64,000 nt of DNA from Styela clava (lineage: Eukaryota; Chordata; Ascidiacea; Stolidobranchia; Styelidae). The stretch is taken from positions 20,389,395-20,453,394 of the forward strand of contig NC_135250.1 in assembly GCF_964204865.1 (NCBI RefSeq). The letters are read 5' to 3'. The translations under genes were made by a program, and so were the position numbers. Below are positions 52,701 to 64,000 of the stretch, piece by piece (the first letter of the stretch is position 1; each line of letters begins with the position of its first letter). The notes under the pieces were generated by a model that saw nothing but the letters and a program-made list of their open reading frames with translations, searched no databases and had not been told where the DNA came from.

Positions 52701-54580
52701 GCCGCATGAGTTTTTGATTGCTGAGAAGCTGAAAAGTATTTTAGATTGAATAAGAAGCCCAACAAAAAAAATAGAGCCAAGAAAGAACCAAAATTATCCT
52801 GCTATATATATTCGAGGCAAGCACTTGTCCATTGTAGACATTTACAGCAAATATTTCGTTTTGAGTATAAAAGCTACAGTATACGGTATCCTCATAACGC
52901 TCTAACAGTGATATCATGATATCCGTTAAATGCCTATATCCATTGCGATATTTTTACACATGATACAAAAAAAAACGTCACTTGATCCCCAACCTTGGCT
53001 GCATTAAAAATGAACTCGGATTAGCCTTCACATAATCAGCATGGTATTCATAATGCTATTTCTCCTTACCCAGATGTCCTTTGTCACCAAAATCATACGA
53101 ATTACATAAGTCTTCCGTACATTCTTGACATGGTGCGCCATCTCCGTCCCCTCTAGATATGGGACATGTATACATGCATCTTTTATAGAGACCATCAACA
53201 CGCACAGTTACGCATACCTGTGATTGAAATGGACCATATATTATGTAAATAAAACCTTGAAAACCACATAGATTGTAATAAAAATAACTGTAAAGGTCTC
53301 CGAAAAGACACTTCCAACTAAGCTATGTACAACTTGGAAGCGCTTGATCCTGCAGAAGAAAAGTGACTTTGGTTAAACATCAACAGTTTAGTAAACCACT
53401 TGAAAACCACTTTGTGTTCGATAATAGACACACTGAATACCAATATTGATCGAATAATCTTTCACTAAGCCTTAGTTTCCTGTGTTTGGAAAAAAATTCT
53501 TTCTTTATTATTTTTGCTGTTTAGTATATAGTTATCACAACGACATGGTTTCGCCCTAATTTTACCACAACAAATCTGTTAATTATCATCAATTCCGTGA
53601 GAAATCAGAACTGCACATGTTTCAGTATATCAGCAATTCGTAATTAATGGCTGTCTCCGATGAGTTTTAGTTTGATAGCAGTCATTAAAGTTAAGTCCAC
53701 AAAAACCGGCGATAGATTAGGCCGAGATTAGCTATCAGTACTTTTAAATTCAGGGTGATAAATATTTTGAATCAAATTGATGGTAAGGAACATGTAAAGA
53801 AATCGCGAATGAACTTTAATAATGGATTTCAAAAAGTCTGAATGGTACAGTATAAAAAGAATTTTTTTTAGGTCGGGGAAGCGTCCATCCTATGATTAGT
53901 TAAAAGATTTGAATACATATCATAACTTGGGGCAGCACATAGCTAGTACAGCGCTGTGCTAATTTTAGTACTTTTTGTTATTTCATTTAAAAACGAACTA
54001 TATGTTTTTAATGATATCCAAAATTTTGCTGATAATTTCAAAACGTTTACCTCGTTATCTTGACAACGAACTGGTTCTTTTTCGTTACATCTCCAGTTTT
54101 CATCTTCGCCTTCACAAGAGTAGCAATATAGGGCGGTTGCTGACAAAATACATATGATCGTAATCGTTCTGATACTAGTGGAAGGGACCAAAGATAGGAT
54201 AAAACTGGATCAATAGTAGTTAAAATCCCATTTGAATATTTTTAGTTTGTTTCCATTTTGCGTATTTGTCCGGTCATAAACACTGAGCTACTCACCCCCA
54301 ACCAATCTGTTACCTAGAAAAGCATTTGTTCGTGGCCTATCTAATGATAAAACCGCATGCCCATCACCTCGCCCAGTGGCCCGGTTTAGCCTTCGTAGTG
54401 GTCAACTCTTTTACTCAACCATTATCCTTATATATGAACATATTCTAAGTATTGTCTCTATCACAAAATGCACAAAATCTATCGCAACCTTTATCGCTTT
54501 ATGAATTTTAGCATAATAAAACAAAATTACATACCTCGACCGAGGAAACACAAAAGGATCGCGAATATTTTAGTCACCAT
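40704..54580 (-). CDS. Adhesion GPCR with N-terminal Ly6/uPAR-like and C-type lectin domains, 22 exons
   Basis: Exons on minus: 54535-54580, 54051-54139, 53070-53217, 52507-52728, 52039-52202, 51838-51973, 51322-51469, 50971-51089, 50630-50860, 49225-49328, 48931-49080, 47965-48171, 46438-46638, 46028-46126, 45724-45870, 44907-45013, 44421-44615, 43219-43367, 42152-42315, 41679-41846, 41113-41191 and 40704-40957. GT-AG ends and phases agree throughout, giving 1108 residues. Order: signal (MVTKIFAILLCFLGR); ten-Cys Ly6/uPAR-like domain (21-86, ending CTEDLCNS); C-type lectin domain (95-267, INGFWIGLKRY, LPAYLCHYP); linker; hormone-receptor-like Cys module (about 405-455, EKCPNGIPKGLMFC, VRMECD); GAIN (about 456-688); GPS (exon 15, CKCDHTTSF); 7TM (about 740-1005); helix 8; Thr/Ser-rich tail. 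The ligand is unknown; the lectin part suggests glycan or protein binding. The Ly6 exons could belong to a separate gene, but the phase and acceptor fit argues for fusion. Confidence 0.85.
41880..42117 (+). mobile_element. MITE-like repeat, copy 4, intronic
   Basis: From 'caagagagctatgctcaaat' to 'ccactacgtgtccaatta', sharing 'ctgaaaatttcaaagcaatt' and 'ggtccagtattcaaagagaa' with the copy at 43938. It lies in the intron between receptor exons 20 and 19. Confidence 0.65.
42612..42720 (+). mobile_element. hAT-like left end, partner not found
   Basis: Starts caggggtgggaaaggttttt, like a hAT terminus. No matching right end or 8-bp duplication was found. Intronic in the second receptor gene. Confidence 0.35.
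43938..44342 (+). mobile_element. MITE-like repeat, copy 5, intronic
   Basis: The longest copy, from 'caagagagcaatgctcaaat' with 'tatggacacgtagacgagag' to 'ctactacgtgtccaacaa'. The ends gacacgtag and ctacgtgtc are inverted. It lies in the intron between receptor exons 18 and 17. Confidence 0.65.
47193..47290 (+). mobile_element. hAT-like end fragment
   Basis: 'agcggttctcaaactgaatg' followed by 'ccgcggcaccctagtctgcagg' resembles a hAT left end; no partner end was identified. Intronic between receptor exons 13 and 12. Confidence 0.35.
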
Positions 54581-55454
54581 ATCTTCTAATTGTTTGTATA
54601 ATTGTACCTTCTAAACCTAATTCTGAATCTTTGCCAAAAACTTAAAACATGACTATATGCAAAACATAATTCTTTCAAACTAATTTCAATGCTCATACCT
54701 TAATGTCGTGGAGCATCAGAATCGCGGATATATGTCTTTCCGCTCTTTGAAAACTCACACCTTTGACGTGCAAAGGTTGGATGGGATTGCTTGATCTTTC
54801 AATATTAAACAACGCACTTTCGTGTTTGATCAGGCCAAATACAATATTATGTTGGACATTCAGGATGAAATTTACTTCCTATACATTTGTTGGACGTGAA
54901 ATGGATCTATGGATCGTTTTGTCTTTTTTTATTTCTGTTCATGTTGCTATCAAAAATCGATTTGTTCATTAACTACTGAACCATTTGCTTTTGGGACACG
55001 AAATGTACATATGGTTGTTGTGATTGTACAACGAATAGGATGAAATATAAGTCTTTAACTACACTATAGCTACAGGCCCACGTAGGTCTTAATATGGCCC
55101 CGTATGCAGACACCCAGGACGGACAACTTTTTTCATTTCCCCAAGATTGCTTGTAAGGAATGTCTCTCAAGTATCTGATGGAAAGCTTGTTGTTTACTTT
55201 GGGTTACGTAGCGCCCATTTTAAACTCTACCTATGTTGCTATTTGAACGCAAACGAAAAAATTCATTCTATTTTTATTTGTTTCAACTTAATTAAAATGA
55301 TACAAGTAACATTATTTTAACAACAAATAAACAAAATTTACCTATGGTAAAACTATTGTATCAATTGTTCAAAAATTGCACATAAAAATGAAATATATTT
55401 AATTGTATTGACATAATTCTGCAGGTTGTACGTATTCCTTATATTATATACTCT

Positions 55455-57999
55455 TCATGTACATCTCTCATGATGTCTTTCGCACACAACACCTTCGCAT
55501 TCCAACCTCTGAAAAATATGGAGTTTCAAATAAAATTTTTGCTCAGTTATAAGATCTATACCAACAAGTCTAGGCAGAGCACAGATATGTGGAGTTGATA
55601 TAAAATAGGTAGAGCTATAGTGTTTGTAAAAGTGTGTACAATCCGCATCTTTATTTTAATTTACTGTTTAAGAACGTTAGTGAACGCTAATTTGAAAATT
55701 GAATATACGTCAGCAATGTCGATACAGTGGTGTGAAACAGAAACGTATTCAAGATGACAAATTGGACTATAAATATGGTTTGTAAACAATTTTTTCTGAT
55801 TTCTGAGACAGCTGCAAATTCGTCTTCATATTTCATATGTGATTTATTTTGAATTATCATGCATTTACTATGTATGTGGAGTCAAAGTTGAGCGTTTTAG
55901 CTAGTATTGGGGGTCAAAGATGAAGTCCTATTTTTAAATTTCTGCAGCGGAAAATATTAATATGAAAACTCCAAACTAGCAAATAGTGTCGTGACCTTAG
56001 GGCAATAAATGTATCTGTGAATACACTTGCAAGTTTATGTTAAATTACTCATTTTTCTGAAATTTATTTTAACATCCAAAATATGTTCTAATGGGCTAGT
56101 TATACGCGCTCATCTCACCAAAATCATTTTTCCATCGCCAGTTAAAATCCATTCAATCTTTGTCTCTCTTTTCTTTTTGTCTTTTCCCTCTTCCCATCGT
56201 TGAATTTCTAGTAATTTGTCATCACCATCCCATACTACGGTGGTCTATTGTAAAGTATTAATTTGAGTTGAAAATTGAGGCTGTCGCTTTGTTCGCGTGT
56301 TTTTTATTTTATAAGAATAGACTGAGGTCTTTGTTCGGAATTTAGAATATATTGACATCCGATTTTCAGTTTTAACAAATCATCTGGGGTGGTGAGTAGA
56401 CACAGCATATCATTATTGAATAGTTTTTGTCATCTGAATCTCATACAGCTGATGCTGTCAGACAGAGCTAATCGAAGTAAAATGATAAAATAGTCAAACG
56501 GCCTCTAACAAACTACCGATGGTCTTCTAGGGATAAACGTTTTAAACTTAACTGTGTTGGCATCGCAGCTAACACATTTTGGGTTTCAATCTCCACTTCA
56601 CCCAGAGTGTGATAATCTGGGTAGCGTCATGCCGAAATGCGAAGATGCTAGTCTTCGAAAAATATTAGTTCACATCTCCTTACATGTCAAGTAATGCTTG
56701 TATATATCCGTATTCTAGTTCAGTAGTTTCACACTGTCAACAATATTAACTGAGTATAGTGTCTCTCGGGCCACCCTTCGTCGAATTAGACAGGCAACAG
56801 AGTAAAGTAATTTAAACAGGAAACCTTTACGTCCCTATCATCCATGGTATGTTCATCAATTTCCTTGCCGAGCGGGAACAAAACATTGGAACTTCTAAAT
56901 GTGCTTTGAGTATTTATTCTTATTTGATTTTCGCCTTCTTCGGTGATTTCGGATGTTGATGACACAATAAGAGCCATCTTCCTCAAAGCGATGTTCACTC
57001 CTGAAATACAGAAGATTATATTCGCAGGTTGGGTGTCAAAGTTTAATGTCTAACAGAGACGGTGTGGTCAGACTATAAATTTATGAGTTTTACTTACAAA
57101 TATCATATATATACAATTTTACAAGTACCCATGTACCCCTAAAATTTATATTTAATAAGAAGTTAAACAATAAAAGTTCGGTGTTTTTAATGTAATAGCA
57201 GAATCAAACGGTTTGTCCCCTATGGCCTTTACTCTTGAAAAAGTGTTTGCTGATCAGACATGAGTTGGACCTATGCATTGGTTTGCTAAATTGTTTTTGA
57301 TGTGAAAAATCGATTTTTTTTTCGAAGAAAAAGTCGCTAAAATACGATTATTTTTATTCAAATTGGAATCTCATATATTCTCGAAATGTGCGTTTCTCTT
57401 CTACTAGGCTATAGAAGCTAGCCAGCTGATATTATAAGCGCAAGTGCGTTATTAGTTGGAAAGCATCGGTAAAGAGAACACACTGCGACCTCAATAATCT
57501 CTCGTTTCTCACTAGATATACGATTTCCTACAAGCATGAATATTTCTTATTGTCGTTGGCACAGTTGTTATATATAATCGTTATCAGATTTGTGACAATT
57601 CTCAACAACGCCATAATAAATATGAGATAATGGGCATATGCTTTTGGCAGGGGTGAATAACGAGACAATTCTGGCCCGTGAGACAAAGTTTCACATGCCT
57701 GGACTCTGACCTGTAACGCATATATCGTTATGCAGCAAATTTTTATCAATATGCTTTCAAAATATCTCTCGTTGCAATCTAAACCCGCTGCATAAACAAG
57801 AAATCGTACATTAAAATAAGCGATTAATAATAATCAATAATAATTAATAATACATTAAATCCATTGCCAAATTTTAGATGAATTTAAAAACAAAATTCTT
57901 TTTATTACTTATATCCAACTTCTTACCAACTTGCTTCATATAATTATCGAAGTTGTCACTTTTGCCGAGTTTCCATTTTCCAAGAAGTTGAGAAGGCAT
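55455..57999 (-). CDS. Fatty-acid-binding protein (intracellular lipid-binding protein), 4 exons
   Basis: Cytosolic carrier of fatty acids or retinoids. Exons on minus: 57927-57999, 56825-57000, 56119-56244 and 55455-55508, for 142 residues. Intron positions after 73 nt and at the family's usual exon 2/3 and 3/4 points match the canonical four-exon FABP plan. Motifs: LLGKWKLGKSDNFDNYMKQVG at the start is written here in part only (GKWKL, NFDNYMKQVG); exon 2 has NQIRINTQSTFRSS and MDDRDVK; exon 4 has CEGVVCERHHERCT. Exon 3 is 42 codons, longer than the usual 34, because of a lysine/glutamate-rich insertion (EEGKDKKKRETKIEW). The C-terminal Arg-x-Tyr lipid-carboxylate motif appears as Arg-His-His, so the binding mode may differ. 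Candidate AATAAA on minus at 55273-55278. Confidence 0.9.
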
Positions 58000-59456
58000 G
58001 TTTCAGTTTTTAGTTTCTATTCAATACTTAACGTAAATTAGGAATTCTAGAATTTCATTCGACATTAATCAAATAATATAAATAAACATAGATGTGTAAC
58101 AAGAGCTGGAATAGGTCGCACCCAACAACCCGCCTCGAATCACATGCTGGGTGATTTTTTTGAAACTGTTCTTCAGTGAAAGTATGTTTGTACAATTGCA
58201 AATCGCAAATAATAAATTATTTCCAGATATTTCACTAAATTCAGAATTATAGGCTTCGATTTAATGAACGGCATATGGATTTGTTGAACAAAAGATAGTC
58301 TTCTCTAAAATGAAATATTATAATATACTTTATTAATTCAACCAAACTTACGTCGGTAGATATTGAAACTGATGAAATAAATAACACCTTCCCCGAATCT
58401 CTGATTTTTATACTTTTCAGCAGTCAATTCAGCTCAGTTATATAGGTATCAAATGCACTAACCATAGTTACGTTGACCATTCGACAGCCTTGGATATTAG
58501 ACAGTCAAATAGCAGCGACAGGATTGCCAGCGCCCTGGAGAAGTTACTGAGCATACTAATCAAATTTCTGGTAACTAATAAAACCGGTTGAACACGAACA
58601 CGGCAAATATTGGTTTGATAAAATTGATTTACTACAGTTAATTGCCATGTTAGCGTATTTTTTTCATCTGAACAACGATGCGCAGACAAAAATATGGACA
58701 CTTTTTCTCTGGCCAGGCATATAACATGTTTGGTTTCTTGAAATGAATTTTGATGATTGTGATGACATGAACATTGAATAAACGGTCATCATTTTTATTG
58801 CCTGTAAGTTAGTTTCATGTATGATCTCAACATACGCTTTGTGTAAACTGGCTCTTACTGGAACGTTTAAAACTGGTTTGTGCAAACTGATGATCCGACA
58901 TCTCTGTCATCAAAGATTGAGCACAATTCGATAACGATGGTACGACCTTGCACTAAACAATTAGTGATTTAGACAGGGGTGAAATGTTGAAAAAGTGTGT
59001 AATCAGTCAGGCGTGAGAAAAGCAAATATTCAACGTAGTTGTACCGATCAAAATAGTATACAAGTTAGGAAAATTCAAGTAACTCAAACATTAAATTCGA
59101 AAACTGGCATCAAATTTAACAATATGACATAAAAAATGAATTGAATTATTTCAAAATATGTTACATAAATCACAAAATGGTTTCACCACTAGATTTCACA
59201 ACAAAATATCAAAAAAGTTGAGCACGTTGATCATACCGTTATTGCCTTGTGTTTTTGTGAAATCTTTCAAGTGACAAGAGGAAGGATTATTTCATGTAAT
59301 ATGACCAATAAACTGATGATCATTCTGAATATCAACTGGTAACAAAGCATCTCATTGTAAACGGGTATTGAGTTATTATTGATTATATTAATTGTTGAAG
59401 TAGCTTAATTCGTGGCCCCATATTAGTACGGATCTAATTTGATTTTGATTACGTAC
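58000..59456. other. Intergenic, no gene seen
   Basis: Upstream region of the FABP gene; no recognisable exon, RNA or repeat end. Confidence 0.45.
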
Positions 59457-60780
59457 CAGGAGTTCTCAACCTGGGGTTCGCGACCCCCCAGGGGTTCACG
59501 AGAAGGTTTCCAGGGGTACTTGAACGGCAGTTGAGTTTTCATGTGTTGCTATTTTTTATGTCCTTTACTATCAGAGGAAAATGCGTGGATTTTCCCTGAT
59601 CTTGCGTTGCTGTGACTCAGCAATGTGAAATTCACAGCTTTGCAGCCAAACTGTGAAATCTCAAAAAGACAATGTGTGTTTGCTACTCGAATTGAAAACA
59701 GGGACAGCCTTCAAACTAATGTTCTGTATAAATAAAACGAATACTTTTATTTAATATCAGTTAAAATAGTGGTTCCCAACCTTTCTGTCGGACCGGTAAA
59801 ATTAAATAAAATGTACTCGCGAATCGGCAAAAAATTGAAAGGAATAACATATATTTGCGAAATGTAATGCAATGTTGGGCACTCACTGTGCTTCTAGGTA
59901 AAAAAGGCACATTTGAAAACATTTCACATGAATAAAAACAAAAAATGCGCCGACCTCAAATTGAGTGGAGTGAATGAGTGGATCAAACTCCTGAATTGGA
60001 ACTTTGTCATCGTTCTTGTTAAAAAATGTCAAAATGTTGGTTAACTCATATTAATCCCTCTGCAGTTAATCAACGCCTCAAACAAAATGAATTTGCATTA
60101 ATATGACAAAGTCGTCGGTAACTTGGAATTCACAGCCCTACTGTTCATCACCTGGAAAAGATCTCTGCGCCCCATGCTATTGTTGCGCGTCTTGTTACCA
60201 CATGCAGGGTTGCAGCAAGCTCGTATTTTACTGGATGTCAAGACGAAACCCTGAAATATTATACTGCTCATGACTGTTTTCTGGGTTGAACACAGAAATA
60301 TTCATAATCATAACCTTTTATTTGGATGTTCATATTAGGCAGAAAAAGCATGCAGAACAGAAAAAACACGTGTGTCGATCTTTGGGTTCTGAATATTGCG
60401 AGATTTGACGGACGCTTTTGCGATGAATCGGAACCGAAAAGTGTGGAAACTTGGCGCCAAAACGTCGTCGGCCATTAAAACCGCAAACAGCAATATGTCG
60501 GCGAAAGAGAAATTGCGTAATAAACAAATGCAACATCGTTATTTTGGGTTCGGTGAAGCGACAGAGACGGCAGAAAAACAACAAAATTTCTCTCAGACCG
60601 ACAAAAAAGCTTCTGGTGCCGGTCCGCAGACCAGCGGTTGGGATCCAATGCTTTAAAACACAGTTTAAAAATTGTTAGTCAATATATTACAACTTTGATT
60701 GGTGTCTGATTACTGGGGGTTCGTGTTGACAATTTCATGACTTCGGGGGTACTTAACGGGGGAAATGTTCAGAAACCCTG
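59457..60780. mobile_element. Outer hAT-like element relic
   Basis: Left end caggagttctcaacctgggg (59457), right end 'gttcagaaaccctg' (to 60780). The reverse complement of the right end begins cagggtttctgaac, an imperfect inverted match. The 8-bp flanks (ttacgtac, ctataaac) agree at only about half their positions, so the boundaries are probable and not certain. It contains the element at 59767-60650. Confidence 0.55.
59767..60650. mobile_element. Nested hAT-like element
   Basis: Left end tagtggttcccaacctttct with ggaccgg shortly after; right end ccggtccgcagaccagcggt then tgggatccaatg. Inverted, the right end reads cattggatcccaaccgctgg with ggaccgg at the same spacing. Flanks agttaaaa and ctttaaaa agree at six of eight bases. 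The open frames on + at 60396-60678 are short and unrecognised. Confidence 0.6.
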
Positions 60781-63497
60781 CTATAAACCATAGAGATTTT
60801 GGGCAAGTCGAATGGCAGAACGATCCAATTATTGATTACTGTATATCCAAGCAAAATCCGATTTGCACTCTCTATTCGGGTATCGGCTATTATCCGGAAC
60901 CAGAAAGCATACAAAATATACACATTTATGTGCATTGTGGAGCGCGGTTGGAGAGAGCTGTTCGACGGGCAGTGAAACGCGGGTTTCGGTATAGGTTAAT
61001 TTTACACGTACGCTATCTATCTTGCGTAAGGTTTGATCGTACATATTAGTAAGTGTTTCCGGGAGCAGAATTATGTTGTTTGTCGGTGTCCATGTTCTAC
61101 GCCCATCTATATACATTGGATGCTCAACCTGTACAAATCGGGTTATCAGCAGTGTTCCCGCAAAGAAAATTTCACACTGCGCAAATGTTGTTTTTACTGA
61201 GCAAGACCCATTTAAGGCTGAGCAGAACCCTAAATTATTTGCAAACTTTGTGAAAAGTTACAATAGTAGCCTATCATATATTATCGGAATGCGAACAAAC
61301 CACACGTTTAACTTCTTCTGTACTTAATGTATAGGCTTACCATACAGTCCCGCTTCTTAGCGCCTTGTCCCGCCGTCCCGACAAGTCAGCCAATAGTCCC
61401 GCTTTGGCGTTCAGCCATCCAGCATAATACACGAACATGTTCTCCTTACTGTTGTTGCTGTGTAGCGCAACGCTAGCCTACTTACTGAAGGTGAATGCGT
61501 TATTTTGTTTGTTTCGTTGTTTCCCGCCAACATTGTTAGCGAACTTATCACATGTAAAACCAATTCTAATTGGTCCTGTTCGGACATTCACGTGAATGTA
61601 ACATTAACCAACGTCTTTTTGAATGTGTTATCTACAGAAAAGCATGCTTGGGCGAATAGGTAAATTCTCAATGCTTGAAAACGGCAGACTATTCCATTAT
61701 TCTTTATACCTTTTGTTGTGCATAACCAAATCTAAATTCGGATCATTTGTATCGTTAGCGTCTTTCACGAGGACCTTTCACCGAGCATCGACTTCCTTGT
61801 TTACTTCGTGGCATTGGCCAATCAGCAAGATGCAAAAAGTGACGTAACAATGCTCCCTTTTCGCATCCGTTCAGACACTTTTCTCACTCAGACAGATTTT
61901 CAAGCGTGGTCGTAAACATTACCTTGTTTTCGCGTTTTTGAACTCTATTCGTTAGTTTTCAGTTTATTTCGGAAATTTAAAAAATAAATCAGATAATTCA
62001 ATGATCACTCTGTCTTCCTAGGAGTTTTAATTTAATTGTAGTAATAAAAAATTAGTGTGGAAATAGCTGTGATAGACTAGGCTAAAATTATTTACAGGTA
62101 CTTTTAAAAAACAGATTGTTGTATGCGATCAATCATGATGATGGTGTGAAACACATACCCCAGTTTACAGGCGCCAACTCGCAAAAGCACTCTTAAAATA
62201 GCCCCGAAAATTTTGCAATGGTAAAGTACAGGAAGAATTTTTCAGGGGTCAAAGGTTGGGGAAAGGTCCATTCATTTCTATTTTTCGAACTGAACCCGAT
62301 ATTCAGACGAAGAATATGCGCATGAACTTTCGATGACAAATATGGTCAATGAAGACAGCCGTCTTTAAATGTAGGCCCATGTACTAAAATCGGAAACTGT
62401 AAAGTTACAGGATCACAGCTAAGTGGTCATGTTTTTGAAAGCGTCCCGCTTTGAAGTCAAAAAAATATTCTAATCTCTAAATATTCTAACCCTATTAATG
62501 TACAATCTCAACATTTTTGTTGTTGAAATATCATTGCTTCCATCAAAATTAGGGCATGAAATTTTGCTTCAGCGGTCGGTATTGCGGTGAAAAAGTTCGA
62601 GTTAATGCATCTAGTGCGTCAATGTGCTTTCATGATTTAAATGAAGTTTTAGATAGTCAGTCCCGCCCACGATTTGCCTTCTCCAAATCACTATCTATTG
62701 CCACTTCCGACATACTTTGCAGAATATCACATTCCTTGACGCGGAATAGCAATAAATTTCGCAAATTTTAGTAGTTTGTTTTTTTTAGCTTATACATAAC
62801 GGTATCACGATTTTCTTATTTTTAGCCTTGCTTCCTTAAATATACATTATACTCACACGCCAAATAAAGAACACCGGTATATTGGTTTTGGTTGAAATGC
62901 CTAACACTCTTTTTAGTAATTTCTGGTGAATATACTTATTATATAATCATTCAGTATAAGCTCATGTGTCCCAATCTCGAGATTCAAGCAAATTTCCTGT
63001 AACAAGCAGTGGGCACATTTGATACCATTTAAAATTCCATCTTCATATGTGTTCAACTTCACTACAGACAATATAACAAGATTTGGCGGGGTTGACAACT
63101 CGAAATCCAGAGCGCGCGATGAAAATTTCGAAATGCGACACTGCCCCGTGCTGGCATACAGAAATCAAGGTAATTGAGCGTGACAGACACATGTGTGACA
63201 TCACAATGATCAGGGGTTACCCAAAATACGCGTGAAACATAGGAGTATTTTAGATAAGCGTGAATAAAATTACATATGAAAATATGAACCGCGCTTTAAA
63301 AAGGAAGCTGCGCGAGAATGAGATTTTACTGCGCAGATGTTCTGGTGGTACTGCGCAATTGCGCAGCTTAGAGGGAACCTTGGTTACCAGAAAAGCAAAT
63401 AAAATAAAATGCGTGGGTTAACCTATCTGTGTAAATATCGATCCCGTCTGAAATCTATCTCTATCGTTTGTTATTGTCGAAGCGTAGAGGTCTTGGT
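60781..63497. other. Intergenic, transposon debris, no gene seen
   Basis: Fragments resembling transposon ends (for example 'cagtcccgcttcttagcgcc' near 61345, 'gcgtcccgctttgaagtc' near 62441, 'caggggttaccc' near 63211 and 'cttagagggaaccttg' near 63368) are scattered but I cannot pair them into elements with confidence. Confidence 0.4.
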
Positions 63498-63700
63498 ATG
63501 GCGAGTAATGATGACCCTAATACGCGAGATATACTTACAGATGTGAGAAATGCAGACAGGGCAGGAGAAAGAGAAAATCTGTTCTATTTATATGTTGCTA
63601 CGCCAAAAAGACCGCCTTCTGCACTACATAAAAAAGTTATTCGGCCGTTTCTGATATCGAAAGGTTGGAGGAAAGTCAGCTATGAAAGGACAGGCTTCAG
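63498..63700 (+). CDS. Possible first coding exon of a gene continuing to the right
   Basis: From ATG at 63498 a 203-nt open stretch runs to a plausible donor (ttcag|gtgaaa) at 63700, ending in phase 2. The peptide starts MASNDDPNTRDILTDV and ends KGWRKVSYERTGF; it is charged and not repetitive, but I do not recognise a family. Without a splice the frame stops four bases later. Unspliced chance frame remains possible. Confidence 0.3.
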
Positions 63701-64000
63701 GTGAAATCATGTTGTTTATACTTTCATATCTGAAGGATAATATACTGTAACAACTATTGAATGATAAATGATAACATGAGCATATAACAGCGACGCAGCG
63801 ATGTTGATCTGTTAATCACGCAAAAAATAGGAGATGTCAGGGATTTAGTATCAATCAAAGAGCAGCCGAGGGCTGGTTCTGTTATTCTTTCATATTCTGT
63901 ATTCTATAGTTTATGTCCGATTCGACAATTGAAATTATACTTCATTTAAAGGTCCGTTTATAGCGTTACTTTTGTTGACACAGTCGTTCGACGTCTCGAT

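Noticed and set aside
52493-52780. Hydrophobic stretch before the lectin domain read as a signal peptide
   Set aside because: There is no ATG there; the hydrophobic residues come from the pyrimidine-rich tract of a strong acceptor at 52728, which joins the Ly6 exon in phase.

Overview
The window reads as a metazoan nuclear genome. It is AT-rich, with multi-exon genes, short to medium introns with GT-AG ends and abundant small transposon relics. Gene content (heparanase, cobalamin-binding transcobalamin/intrinsic-factor relatives, adhesion GPCRs, a fatty-acid-binding protein) fits an invertebrate deuterostome. An ascidian tunicate is my best guess, but it rests on general impression and not on a decisive marker.

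Layout: 1-9.9 kb has no convincing gene. It holds a hAT-type element with a perfect 8-bp target duplication (1382-3049), a degenerate minisatellite (3320-3976) and a large imperfect inverted repeat (about 3977-5376 and 7090-8360) with a tRNA-derived SINE in its spacer. A complete 13-exon heparanase gene lies on + at 10193-15665. From 19.5 to 30.8 kb is a minus-strand cluster of cobalamin-binding protein genes: an intact-frame copy with two damaged splice sites (19490-22633), a fragmentary pseudogene (24102-24662) and a fully coherent 8-exon gene (27387-30816). Two adhesion GPCR genes follow on minus. The first (34313-37081, 715 codons) has GAIN, GPS and all seven membrane helices in one exon. 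The second (40704-54580, 22 exons, 1108 codons) is finely split and carries a Ly6/uPAR-like domain plus a C-type lectin domain at its N-terminus. A 4-exon fatty-acid-binding protein gene on minus (55455-57999) follows. The last 6 kb is mostly transposon relics, with one possible first exon near the right edge.

Gene models were assembled by hand from homologous peptide motifs, splice dinucleotides and reading-phase continuity; spans run from start codon to stop codon and exon coordinates are in each entry. The most interesting items are the Ly6 + C-type lectin + GAIN + 7TM receptor, its tandem NAGNAG acceptor that switches between a long tail and an immediate stop, and the history of duplication, deletion and splice-site decay in the cobalamin-binder cluster. 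The genes do not form a pathway; the cobalamin binders are a local tandem family and the rest appear to be unrelated neighbours.
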